Assembly: GCF_946886105.1 (NCBI RefSeq)
Contig: NZ_CAMPHV010000066.1
Span: 1 to 22,287 of the forward strand
Direction: 5' to 3'
Origin: an uncultured Pseudomonas sp.
Lineage (GTDB): Bacteria > Pseudomonadota > Gammaproteobacteria > Pseudomonadales > Pseudomonadaceae
DNA length: 22,287 bases
This document shows, in pieces, positions 6,908 to 14,138 of this stretch (position 1 is the first letter of the stretch; the number at the start of each line of letters is the position of its first letter). The notes under the pieces were generated by a model. That model did not search any database. It worked only from the letters and a program-made list of their open reading frames with translations, and had not been told where the DNA came from. The translations under genes were made by a program, and so were the position numbers.

Positions 6908-7867
6908 TCAGGTGCCCGTCGTCTGCCAGCGTTTGCGCGCATGCAGGTAGGCGGGCAGGTCGGCGTAGCCCAGCTGCTCGCCGATCTGTCCGCGGCTCAG
7001 CCCTTGTAGCTCCAGGCTCTGCTCCAGTTCCGCGCGCACCCCGTCGAGAATTTCGCGAAAGCCCAGGCCTTGCTCCTGCAGGCGTCGGCGCAAGGTGCGC
7101 GGGCTCTGGTGCAGCGCCGCCGCGGCCTGCTCCAGGCTGACCGGCAGGCCCCGTTGCAGATCGCGGCGCAACTGTTCGGCCAGACGCGCGCCCCAGCCGC
7201 TGAACTGTTGCAACTGGGCCAGACGTCGATCCAGCCCCTCGCAAATCAGTTCGGCCAGCACCGGGTGGTGTTGGCGGATCGGCAGTTCGAGGGTGGCGGC
7301 GGGCAGGAACAGGCGATTGTGCGGCGCGTCGAAATTCAGCTTGTCGCCGAAGGTTTCGGCATAGAGCGCGTGATAGGCCGGGCGTGGGTGGCGGAACTCG
7401 ACGCTTAGCGGTAGCAGCCTCTGCCCGGTACCCAGGCGCAGCAGGCTCAGCGACATCGTCAGGTAATGCTCGCAAAAGTATTGCTGCACCGTGTCCGGCA
7501 TATCCAGACCCAACTCGATGACCATCTGCCCATGGCTTTCGTACACCTGCAATCGATCCATATCCGAAGCCAGGCGGGCATAGGTCTGCCAGACCCGCAT
7601 CGCTTCGCCGACGTTGGCGCTGAACAGCGCGAGGTGGGCCAGCACGTGCCAGTCGGCCGGGGTGAAATGCTCGAACAGGTGCAGGCCGATGGCCGGGTCC
7701 AGTTGCGCGGCCTGCTGCCAGAGCAGCTCCAACTGCCCGAGGCTGTAGGCCTGGCGAGCGCCGTGCAATTGCAGGTATCGCTGCAACACGCGGCCCATGG
7801 CGCCGCGGTGAAAACGTTGAGCGCCGGGTTTGGCCACTTCGAGCAGTTTGTTGTCCGGTTCGCGCAT
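6908..7867 (-). CDS. AraC-family regulator with arabinose-binding-like N-terminal domain
   Basis: A 319-residue regulator. The N-terminal part (about 20-200) resembles the ligand-binding domain typical of OruR/ArgR-like AraC members. The C-terminal AraC domain has a good first helix-turn-helix, SLEQAAAALHQSPRTLRRRL (244-263). The second is unusual: QIGEQLGYADLPAYLHARKRW (294-314) keeps LGY.D..A...A.KRW but ends five residues later, without the customary G.sP..YR tail. It is divergent from the fatty acid hydroxylase/flavin reductase pair, with 65 bp between starts, so it most likely controls that operon. The start codon has only a weak GTGAG ribosome site. Confidence 0.88.
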   Translation of the reverse strand: MREPDNKLLEVAKPGAQRFHRGAMGRVLQRYLQLHGARQAYSLGQLELLWQQAAQLDPAIGLHLFEHFTPADWHVLAHLALFSANVGEAMRVWQTYARLASDMDRLQVYESHGQMVIELGLDMPDTVQQYFCEHYLTMSLSLLRLGTGQRLLPLSVEFRHPRPAYHALYAETFGDKLNFDAPHNRLFLPAATLELPIRQHHPVLAELICEGLDRRLAQLQQFSGWGARLAEQLRRDLQRGLPVSLEQAAAALHQSPRTLRRRLQEQGLGFREILDGVRAELEQSLELQGLSRGQIGEQLGYADLPAYLHARKRWQTTGT

Positions 7868-7932
7868 GGTCGGCTCACTGTCTTTGGATTCTGATGGAGG
7901 CCTGTTGCTCCTGTCGTTGCCAAGAGGTTGCC

Positions 7933-8793
7933 ATGAACCAGAACGCTATTGATAACCTGATGGAGAATCCCGGCCTGATCGTGCTGGGGATTTTCGTCGC
8001 TTTCATTCTGCTCGAAGCCATCGCCGGCTGCCTGCGTCAGCCCAAGGCCCAGCACCGCGATGTGCTGCTCGAAGTCGTGGGCTCGAGCCTGCTGTTGGGC
8101 CTGACCGTTCCGCTGATCATGCTGATCACCGATGCCGGTCTGCACCGCGTGGCGTCGCAGTGGCGCGATGCCCTGGCGGATATGCCCTGGCTGCTCGGTT
8201 TCGGTCTGTTCCTGGTGTTCGACGACATGACCCAGTATTGGTGGCACCGCCTCAGCCACAAAGTGCCGGTGCTCTACAGTCTGCACCGCGCGCACCATTC
8301 CGCGCCTTATATGAGCGTGCGCATCGTCTACCGCAACAACAGCTTCTATTACTTGCTGATGCCCGGTATCTGGCTCTCGGCCGGCCTGGTCTACCTGGGG
8401 CTGGCGCCGGTGTACTACGTCTACCTGATCATCAAGATGCTGGTGATCTTCGGCGCCCACAGCAGCCTGCCCTGGGACGAAAAACTCTACCGGCTGGCGC
8501 CGCTGCGGCCGCTGATGTGGCTGCTGGAGCGGACCATCTCCACGCCCTCGACCCATGCCGCGCACCATGGCCTCAGCGCCGACGACGGCGTGACCCATTA
8601 CAAGGGCAACTACGGCAATCTGCTGTTTTTCTGGGACATCCTCTTCGGCACCGCGAAGATCACCCGGCGTCGCCCGGATGCCTATGGCATCGAGCACCTG
8701 AAGGCGGTGAGTTGGCAGCAGGAACTGTTCTGGCCACTGGTGCGGCGTCCGCGCAAGACACCGGTGGTGGCTGCCGAGGAGGTGGCCCGATGA
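7933..8793 (+). CDS. Sterol desaturase / fatty acid hydroxylase superfamily membrane protein
   Basis: Integral inner-membrane di-iron oxygenase of 286 residues. The eight-histidine signature is clear: HRLSH at 105-109, HRAHH at 118-122, His176 in FGAHSSLPW, and THAAHH at 207-212. Hydrophobic segments lie at about 14-34, 47-66, 86-98 and 140-175. Family members hydroxylate or desaturate lipids using O2 and an electron donor. The start at 7933 is supported by AGAGG seven bases upstream. It overlaps the flavin reductase gene by 4 bp (ATGA), which suggests that the reductase or a partner supplies electrons. The regulator divergent from it is AraC-type. The lipid substrate cannot be told from sequence. 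Confidence 0.9.
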   Translation: MNQNAIDNLMENPGLIVLGIFVAFILLEAIAGCLRQPKAQHRDVLLEVVGSSLLLGLTVPLIMLITDAGLHRVASQWRDALADMPWLLGFGLFLVFDDMTQYWWHRLSHKVPVLYSLHRAHHSAPYMSVRIVYRNNSFYYLLMPGIWLSAGLVYLGLAPVYYVYLIIKMLVIFGAHSSLPWDEKLYRLAPLRPLMWLLERTISTPSTHAAHHGLSADDGVTHYKGNYGNLLFFWDILFGTAKITRRRPDAYGIEHLKAVSWQQELFWPLVRRPRKTPVVAAEEVAR

Positions 8794-9371
8794 GCCGGCG
8801 GATTCTGTTGTTGGCGGGCTCCTCCCGCGCGGATAGCCAGAGCGCCAAAGTCGCGCATTACCTGGCCGGGCGCCTGCAAGCACTGGGCGCCAGCGCGGAA
8901 GTGCTGGACCTGGGCGCCACGCCGCTACCCTTGTGGCCGGCGGAGCAGCCCTGCCTGGCTTGGCAGGCGATGGCCGAGCGCCTGCGTACGGCCGAGGCGC
9001 TGGTGGTGATCAGCCCGGAATGGCAAGGCATGGCCAGCCCGGCCTTGAAGAATCTGTTCGTCTACGCCGGCCGCGCCGAGTTGGCGCACAAGCCGGCGTT
9101 ACTAGTGGGGGTTTCGGCCGGCCAGGGCGGCGCCTATCCGCTCAGCGAGCTGCGCGCTTCCAGCTACAAGAATTGCCGCATCTGCTTTATTCCCGAGCAA
9201 TTGATCGTGCGCCAGGTGGAGCAGGTACTCAACGCCGCACAAGCGGCCGACGAGGCCGATGAACGCATTCGCTCCCGCGCCGACTGGGCGCTGCAAGTGC
9301 TGCTGCACTATGCCGAGGCGCTGCAAGGGTTGGCCGGCAAGATCGAGTGGCGGTTCGCCAGCGGCATGTAA
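8790..9371 (+). CDS. NAD(P)H-dependent FMN reductase (flavodoxin-like)
   Basis: Cytoplasmic flavoprotein of 193 residues of the NADPH-dependent FMN reductase family, transferring electrons from NAD(P)H to FMN or a quinone-like acceptor. The phosphate-binding loop GSSRADSQS is at 10-18, the isoalloxazine region SPEWQGMASPALKNLF is at 75-90, and the third loop SAGQGGAYPLSE is at 109-120. The order and spacing match the family. The start is fixed by the ATGA overlap with the hydroxylase gene, indicating co-translation. It ends 4 bp from the convergent thioesterase gene. Confidence 0.92.
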   Translation: MSRRILLLAGSSRADSQSAKVAHYLAGRLQALGASAEVLDLGATPLPLWPAEQPCLAWQAMAERLRTAEALVVISPEWQGMASPALKNLFVYAGRAELAHKPALLVGVSAGQGGAYPLSELRASSYKNCRICFIPEQLIVRQVEQVLNAAQAADEADERIRSRADWALQVLLHYAEALQGLAGKIEWRFASGM

Positions 9372-9375
9372 CCGC

Positions 9376-9861
9376 TCAGGATTTAACCTGGCTCAAGGCC
9401 TGGTAGCGTTGTTGCAGCTCCTGGCGAATCTGCCGGCGTTGCAAACCCTGACGCTGCCGGCGCAGCCCGTCCGGGGTGCTCGGCGTCAGTGCTGGCACCG
9501 CTGTCGCGCGGCCCTGGTCGTCGACCGCGACCATGGTGAAGAAGCAACTGTTGGTGTGGCGCACCGAGCGTTCGCGGATGTTTTCGGTGATCACCTTGAT
9601 ACCGATCTCCATGGACGTGCGCCCGCAATAGTTGACCGAGGCGAGAAAGGTCACCAATTCGCCGACATGGATCGGCTTGAGAAACGTCACCTGATCCACC
9701 GACAGCGTCACCACGTAGCAACCGGCATAGCGGCTGGCGCAGGCATAGGCGACTTCGTCGAGGTATTTGAGCAGCGTGCCGCCATGCACCTTGCCGGAGA
9801 AGTTGGCCATATCCGGGGTCATCAGCACGGTCATCGACAGTTGGGCGTTTCCGGGTTCCAT
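9376..9861 (-). CDS. Acyl-CoA thioesterase, hotdog fold (YciA/4HBT type)
   Basis: Cytoplasmic hotdog-fold thioesterase of 161 residues, hydrolysing acyl-CoA to the free acid and CoA. The motif MANFSGKVHGGTLLKYLDEV (18-37) holds the conserved Asn20, His-Gly-Gly and the catalytic Asp35 on the central helix. SVDQVTFLKPIHVGELV (54-70) and GRTSMEIGIKV (80-90) are typical strands, and residues 125-161 form a basic helical tail. The start MEPGNAQ at 9861 is chosen over a longer frame open to 9936 because homology begins there and GAGAG lies just upstream. It resembles a conserved P. aeruginosa thioesterase from memory. Confidence 0.92.
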   Translation of the reverse strand: MEPGNAQLSMTVLMTPDMANFSGKVHGGTLLKYLDEVAYACASRYAGCYVVTLSVDQVTFLKPIHVGELVTFLASVNYCGRTSMEIGIKVITENIRERSVRHTNSCFFTMVAVDDQGRATAVPALTPSTPDGLRRQRQGLQRRQIRQELQQRYQALSQVKS

Positions 9862-9997
9862 AGGACTCTCGAAGCAAAAGGTCAAAACGACGCGGGTCTT
9901 TACACGATAGCCGCTGGGCATCACCAAGCGGCGCAATACAGGTTATGCGACGTCGCGAAGGTTTAAGCTAGGCACTCTTTTTTGCAAGGAAGCCGTC

Positions 9998-10717
9998 ATG
10001 CCCCGAATTCATTGGCTCTTTCTGGCTACATCGCTGCTGCCCGTATGCGCCCTGGCCGAGATCGACTGCGACAGCGCCGTGCGCTGCAATCAGATGGGTA
10101 CGGCCGCCTATCAGGCTGGGCGTTACCCGCAGGCGATCGAGCTGTTCGAGCGTCAACTGCGGCGCGCGGAAGATGCCGATGGCGAGAGCCGCGAGCTGGC
10201 GCTGAACAACCTGATCCTGAGCAACCTCAAGGCCGGCCGCAGCGGTATGGCCCGGGCCTGGTTGAACCTGGCGCTGGATGAACAGATGCAAGGTGCCTCC
10301 ACCCGGCACAACTTGGCGAAGGTCGCCGCCGCGTTCGACTATCCAGCCATGACCCGCTCTGTCGAGGGCCATTACTTGCGTTATGGCGGCCAGGCGGTAT
10401 GGAGTTCGTTGGATATTCGTCGTCAGGCTGACGGCCACCTGCGCGTGAGCTTTTTCCCCTTACGCGCGGGTGCCCAGGTGGAAGAATACGGCCCGGCGGC
10501 GATCGGCGAACTCGAAGGGCGACTGCAGGGGCAGGGTGCGCATTACGTCTTACAGGATGCCGGCCTAGCCGCGCGGTGCTCGGTGGAGTTGCTCGCCGAA
10601 GGCCTGGATATCCGGGTGCTGGAAGTGTTCGCCGACGACGATTGCCAGCAATACGGCGGGGCGGGTATCAGTGTTGCCGGGCGCTACTACAAGGTCAGCG
10701 CCTCGCCCGAGCAGTAG
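9998..10717 (+). CDS. Exported TPR-containing protein of unknown function
   Basis: A 239-residue protein with a signal peptide (residues 1-20, cleavage after CALA). Two TPR-like helical pairs follow: GTAAYQAGRYPQAIELFERQ (34-53), and then ALNNLILSNLKAGRSGMARA, where the helices pair. From about residue 120 the protein becomes beta-rich (VEGHYLRYGGQAVWSSLDI and onward). Cys25, Cys30, a Cys around 193 and a Cys near 213 could form disulfides in the periplasm. AAGGAAG precedes the ATG. No specific function is recognised. It converges on the SUKH gene. Confidence 0.82.
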   Translation: MPRIHWLFLATSLLPVCALAEIDCDSAVRCNQMGTAAYQAGRYPQAIELFERQLRRAEDADGESRELALNNLILSNLKAGRSGMARAWLNLALDEQMQGASTRHNLAKVAAAFDYPAMTRSVEGHYLRYGGQAVWSSLDIRRQADGHLRVSFFPLRAGAQVEEYGPAAIGELEGRLQGQGAHYVLQDAGLAARCSVELLAEGLDIRVLEVFADDDCQQYGGAGISVAGRYYKVSASPEQ

Positions 10718-10754
10718 CAGTGCGAGGCAGCATCGAGCTTGAGGTGGTCGACGC

Positions 10755-11165
10755 TCAGCTTTCCAGCCAGACGTCGCGCACCCAGTGCCACACCGAATCC
10801 CAGGTTTCTTCTTCGCTGACTTCGCCGGTGTCGCCTTCCCAGAGCACCACGGTGCCGTCCTGCTCGACGCAGTAGTAATCGCCGCGGCTCTCGCAGATCG
10901 GTACCAGCTCACGCGGCACGCCGAGCGACCAGGCCACCGAGGCGACTTCCGGTAGGTAGGTGTGCGATTGCGGGTCGGTGGCGGTCACCGGCTCCAGACG
11001 ACCGTAGACCACATCGCTGACCTTGAGCAGAAACTCACGCAGCTCGAACGGCAGATTGATCAGGATCTGCTCCTCGATCTCCACCAGCAACTCCTCTTCC
11101 GGCAATTCCAGCGCCACCGGCACCGGCTCGTTCAGTTCGCGCAATTGTTCGATGACTTCTTCCAC
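10755..11165 (-). CDS. SMI1/KNR4 (SUKH) family acidic protein
   Basis: A 136-residue, strongly acidic soluble protein. It begins at GTG (11165), supported by GGGAGG eight bases upstream; no ATG fits. The pattern LPEEELLVEIEEQILINLPFELREFL, followed by LPEVASVAW, LVPICESRGDYYCVEQDGTVVLWEGDTG and a Trp-rich end, is the classic SUKH-1 fold (residues 20-125, motifs in that order). SUKH proteins include toxin immunity proteins, but no toxin gene is adjacent, so this may be one of the stand-alone conserved members. Downstream of the Tim44-like gene on the same strand, it is cut off from it by a terminator. Confidence 0.85.
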   Translation of the reverse strand: MEEVIEQLRELNEPVPVALELPEEELLVEIEEQILINLPFELREFLLKVSDVVYGRLEPVTATDPQSHTYLPEVASVAWSLGVPRELVPICESRGDYYCVEQDGTVVLWEGDTGEVSEEETWDSVWHWVRDVWLES

Positions 11166-11258
11166 GACAGCCTCCCAGAAATAGTGCGCTTATACAGCAG
11201 CGCGGCCCCGACGTGGTAGGACCGGCCACAATTGGATTAGTTGGCTTGCCGAACAATT

Positions 11259-11284
11259 GCAAGGTGAATATTCGCAAGGTGAAT
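11259..11284. repeat. Two tandem copies of GCAAGGTGAAT
   Basis: GCAAGGTGAAT occurs at 11259-11269 and 11274-11284, a 15-bp period. It lies in the 250-bp gap between the SUKH and Tim44-like genes, upstream of the SUKH start. The role is unknown; it may be a short direct-repeat regulator site or chance. Confidence 0.35.
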
Positions 11285-11372
11285 GCCAGCGGTCATGGCA
11301 CGCCGGCCCGGTTTTGGCGTTCGCTCTGGCGACTATACCCAGGCGCAAAACCAAGTTGCGGCGTATAAAAAC

Positions 11373-11398
11373 AAAACCCGGAACATGTCCGGGTTTTT
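11373..11398 (-). terminator. Intrinsic terminator after the Tim44-like gene
   Basis: AAAACCCGGA (11373-11382) pairs with TCCGGGTTTTT (11388-11398) around the loop ACATG. Read on the minus strand it lies 19 bases past the Tim44-like stop and is followed by TTTTGTTTTT. The A/T tracts on both sides make it potentially bidirectional. Confidence 0.88.
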
Positions 11399-11417
11399 GT
11401 TCGAATCCGGCTAATGA

Positions 11418-12272
11418 TCAGCCGTTCTGACGAATGCCCGCGACCAGCCAGGGCTGGTTGTCGCCGACTGCGCGCTCCAGGCGCCAGCTTTCGCTGAAGG
11501 CTTCGCCCTGGTCGAAGCGCGAGGTCTTGGCCACGCCGGTGAAGGTCAGGGTGGCGACGGTTTTGTCGCTGAGGTCGTCGACGCCGTCGAGCTGTACATC
11601 GAGGTCGTCGATGTAGGTGGACTGGAAGCCATCGCCCAGGTCGGCACGTTCGCGGCTGAGAAACTCCAGCAGCTGCGGGGTGACGAATTCGCCGATCTTG
11701 TCCATCTCGTTGGCATCCCAGTGCTGCTGCAAGCTGAGGAAATGCTCACGACCGGCGGCGACGAAGCTCTGCTCGTTGAACCAGGCCGGGGCGTTGATCA
11801 CCGGCTTGATCGCCGCAGCGCTGGTGCCGCCGAAGATCGAACCAGGCGCGGCCTGGCCGGGCATTTCACGCTGCATCGGTGCGCCGTTGGCGCTTGCCGG
11901 GCCAGTTTGTTGGCGTGCGGCGAACATGCGGAACAGGCGGAATAGCACGAAGGCGATCAGGCCGAAGATCAGCAGGTCCATGATCTTCAAACCTTCGAAA
12001 CCCTCGCCCATAAACATCGAGGCGAGCAGACCGCCGGCGGCCAAGCCGGCCAGGGGGCCGAGCCAGCGCGAAGCGCCGCTGGTGGCGGCGGGCTGACGAC
12101 CAGCCGTTGGCGCCGGTGCCGCCTGTTGGGTCTGAGTCTGGCGGGTCGTGGTGGTTTGATGGCTCGGCGCGGAGCCGAAGGATTTGCCGCCGCCCAGGCG
12201 CTTGGCATCGGCCTCGAAACTGAAGGTCAGGCCCAGGCACATGGCCAGGGCGATACTGAGGAAACGTTGCAT
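11418..12272 (-). CDS. Tim44-like domain membrane protein
   Basis: A 284-residue protein with a signal peptide or anchor (residues 1-23, ADA before KRLGGGKSFG), a low-complexity Thr/Gln/Ala/Pro linker (39-65), two hydrophobic segments at about 70-89 (WLGPLAGLAAGGLLASMFMG) and 96-117, a second Ala/Gly/Pro linker, and a C-terminal Tim44-like/NTF2-fold domain at about 165-282. The K-R-xGGGkSfG motif after the leader and the C-terminal domain match the bacterial Tim44-domain proteins of gammaproteobacteria. Mitochondrial Tim44 acts in import; the bacterial role is unsettled. It is its own transcription unit with a terminator at 11373-11398. Confidence 0.9.
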   Translation of the reverse strand: MQRFLSIALAMCLGLTFSFEADAKRLGGGKSFGSAPSHQTTTTRQTQTQQAAPAPTAGRQPAATSGASRWLGPLAGLAAGGLLASMFMGEGFEGLKIMDLLIFGLIAFVLFRLFRMFAARQQTGPASANGAPMQREMPGQAAPGSIFGGTSAAAIKPVINAPAWFNEQSFVAAGREHFLSLQQHWDANEMDKIGEFVTPQLLEFLSRERADLGDGFQSTYIDDLDVQLDGVDDLSDKTVATLTFTGVAKTSRFDQGEAFSESWRLERAVGDNQPWLVAGIRQNG

Positions 12273-12490
12273 GATCGGCTGTCTCTGGATTGTTGGTACT
12301 CTGGCGCGGCATCTTGCCCGGCGCGAGCGCCGAAGGCCAGCGACAGAATGTTTCCAGCTTTTGCGTTTTTTCGGGCCGGGCCGCTTTTTGCCGGGATACA
12401 GCGTCCGGCACGGGGGATTCGACCGCGGCCTGACCGGTCCATTGCAACTATCTATGAAAACGCTATAGGCAACCCACTCGGCCGCAGAAA
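12273..12490. other. Intergenic region upstream of the Tim44-like gene
   Basis: This 218-bp stretch has no convincing gene. It holds the leader and presumably the promoter of the minus-strand Tim44-like gene, a small GGCGCGAGCGCC dyad near 12318, and a T-rich segment at about 12353-12371. With the inverted repeat that follows, the gap to the VOC gene is 311 bp. Confidence 0.5.
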
Positions 12491-12552
12491 GTAGGGTGCG
12501 CCGTGCGCACCAAGAGTCTGCAGTCAGGGTTGGTGCGCACGGCGCACCCTAC
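12491..12552. repeat. Perfect 23-bp inverted repeat (GTAGGGTGCGCC.. element)
   Basis: The arm at 12491-12513 (GTAGGGTGCGCCGTGCGCAC then CAA) is perfectly complementary to 12530-12552, with a 16-base loop containing CTGCAG. This is a MITE/REP-like intergenic element of the GTAGGGTG class found in several Pseudomonas. It lies 32 bp downstream of the VOC stop and could end or protect that transcript. Confidence 0.85.
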
Positions 12553-12583
12553 GAGATCAGGTACATAGCCAATCGCTCGCGGG

Positions 12584-13009
12584 CTACTTGGCAAACAGCT
12601 GACCGATATCCTTGAACGCCTTGAATTCCAGGGCATTGCCGCAGGGGTCGAGGAGGAACAGGGTCGCCTGCTCGCCGGGTTGGCCCTGGAAGCGAATATA
12701 GGGCTCGATGACGAAGGCGGTGCCCTTGGCTTGCAGACGCGCGGCCAGGGTTTGCCAGTCGTCCCAGCCGAGCACCACGCCGAAATGCGGTACCGGCACG
12801 TCGTGGCCATCCACCGCATTGCTAGGCGCCGCCCGTTGGTAGTCCATTTGCGGCGCTTGGTGAATCACCAGCTGATGGCCGAAGAAATCGAAATCCACCC
12901 AATGCGCGCTGCTGCGGCCCTCGGCGCAGCCGAATACCTCGCCGTAGAAATGCCGGGCGGCGCCCAGGTCGTGAACGGGGATTGCCAGGTGGAAAGGGGC
13001 GAGTGCCAT
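12584..13009 (-). CDS. VOC (glyoxalase/dioxygenase) superfamily protein
   Basis: A 141-residue cytoplasmic metalloprotein made of two beta-alpha-beta-beta-beta modules. Expected metal ligands are visible: His7 (FHLAIPV), His75 (PHFGVVL) and Glu128 (GNALEFKAF), with [10 protein letters not shown] a family hallmark. Residues [15 protein letters not shown] (13-27) are the typical first helix. Members include dioxygenases, lyases and isomerases; the substrate is not predictable. The start at 13009 is supported by CAGGAG eight to twelve bases upstream, in preference to an extended frame open to 13054. It is divergent from a LysR regulator, which may control it. Confidence 0.9.
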   Translation of the reverse strand: MALAPFHLAIPVHDLGAARHFYGEVFGCAEGRSSAHWVDFDFFGHQLVIHQAPQMDYQRAAPSNAVDGHDVPVPHFGVVLGWDDWQTLAARLQAKGTAFVIEPYIRFQGQPGEQATLFLLDPCGNALEFKAFKDIGQLFAK

Positions 13010-13041
13010 GCGCTGACTCCTGAATAGAGGGTGTCCGCCGA

Positions 13042-13069
13042 TTTTCAGCAACAATGATTGCGATTAAAA
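13042..13069. promoter_or_regulatory. Candidate LysR-type operator in the divergent gap
   Basis: TTTT (13042-13045) and AAAA (13066-13069) flank GCAA-CAATGA-TTGC (13048-13061). The result is an AT-rich imperfect dyad in the 111-bp gap between the VOC and LysR starts. LysR-type regulators generally bind T-N11-A dyads of this kind next to divergently transcribed targets. The inner and outer arms are offset by one base, so the call is tentative. Confidence 0.35.
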
Positions 13070-13120
13070 GCGAATATATTTAGTCACGAGCACAAACAAA
13101 ATCGATCAGTCGAGGCACCG

Positions 13121-13999
13121 ATGCTGCGTGAATTGAAAACCTTTCTGATGGTCGCCCGTCATGGCACTTTCGCCGCCGCCGGGCAGCAGGTCGGCCTTAC
13201 CCAATCGGCGGTCAGCGCGCAGATGCGGGTGCTCGAGCAGGGGCTCGGGGTGCGCTTGTTCGACCGCAGCGGCCGCGCCGCAGTGCTCAATGCCGCCGGC
13301 CGGCACGCATTGCCGCTGGCCGAACAGATGCTCGCGCTCTATGCGCAGATGGCTCTGCCCACCGCAGCGACGGAATGGCGCGGTGAATTGAAGATCGGCG
13401 CCATCGCCAGTGTGCAATCCGGTTTGCTGCCCGATGCTTTGCCGGATTTTCGTGCGGCGGCACCGGGCGTCGAGCTGAAACTGGTGCCGGGGGTGTCCTT
13501 GCAACTGCTCAGCCAACTGGATGCTGGTGAACTCGACTTGGCGCTGATGATCAAACCGCCGTTCGAGCTGCCCAAAGAGCTGCGGCAAATCAGCTTGGCG
13601 CGGGAACCCTTCGTGTTGATCGCACCCCTGGATGTGCCCGGCGATGAGCCTTTGCGATTGCTCGCGGAGCAACCGTTGGTGCGTTATGACCGCCGCTCTT
13701 TTGGTGGGCGGCAGGTCAGTGCCTTTCTCCGTGCGCAACGCCTGAATGTGCGCGAAGCGCTGGAGCTGGACGAGCTGGAAGCCATAGTGCGGATGGTCGA
13801 GTGCGGCCTCGGCGTTTCGTTGATCCCGCGTGCCGGCTTGTGGTTGCAGCGCGCAGTGCGCTTGCGGGTGATCGAGCTCGGCGAGTTGGGCTTCGAGCGC
13901 GAATTGGTCGCGGTGATACGTCGTGCCCAGCAGCAACCGGCGGTGGATCGTTTGTTGGCGTGTTTGCTGGCGGCCAGCGCTGCGCGGTCTAGGCTATGA
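13121..13999 (+). CDS. LysR-family transcriptional regulator
   Basis: A 292-residue LysR-type regulator. The N-terminal winged helix (residues 1-60) contains FLMVARHGTFAAAGQQVGLT and SAVSAQMRVLEQGLGVRLFD, the classic DNA-binding segment. A periplasmic-binding-protein-like inducer domain follows at about 88-285. The ATG at 13121 follows GAGG and begins exactly at the LysR consensus (MLRELKTF); an upstream in-frame start at 13058 would add a non-homologous tail. It is divergent from the VOC gene and 139 bp ahead of the TRAP transporter binding-protein gene on the same strand, so it could regulate either. Confidence 0.92.
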   Translation: MLRELKTFLMVARHGTFAAAGQQVGLTQSAVSAQMRVLEQGLGVRLFDRSGRAAVLNAAGRHALPLAEQMLALYAQMALPTAATEWRGELKIGAIASVQSGLLPDALPDFRAAAPGVELKLVPGVSLQLLSQLDAGELDLALMIKPPFELPKELRQISLAREPFVLIAPLDVPGDEPLRLLAEQPLVRYDRRSFGGRQVSAFLRAQRLNVREALELDELEAIVRMVECGLGVSLIPRAGLWLQRAVRLRVIELGELGFERELVAVIRRAQQQPAVDRLLACLLAASAARSRL

Positions 14000-14138
14000 C
14001 GGGTGATAAAGTGTATTGCGCTGGTGCCCGTCGAGGTTTCTGTTCCCGCAAGGCGGATTCGAGCGGTTAGACTTCCGCCCGCGGTCGACGCCCACAAGGT
14101 GTGACCGTTTCACCACAATCAATTAAGGAAACTCTCCC

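Noticed and set aside
7459..8883. A 474-codon minus-strand frame spanning the fatty acid hydroxylase
   Set aside because: Antisense to the eight-histidine hydroxylase and overlaps the AraC gene in another frame; no motif.
10755..11165. SUKH protein as the immunity partner of a local toxin
   Set aside because: No toxin-like gene adjoins it; the neighbours are an exported TPR protein and a Tim44-like protein, and the T6SS effector lies 10 kb away.
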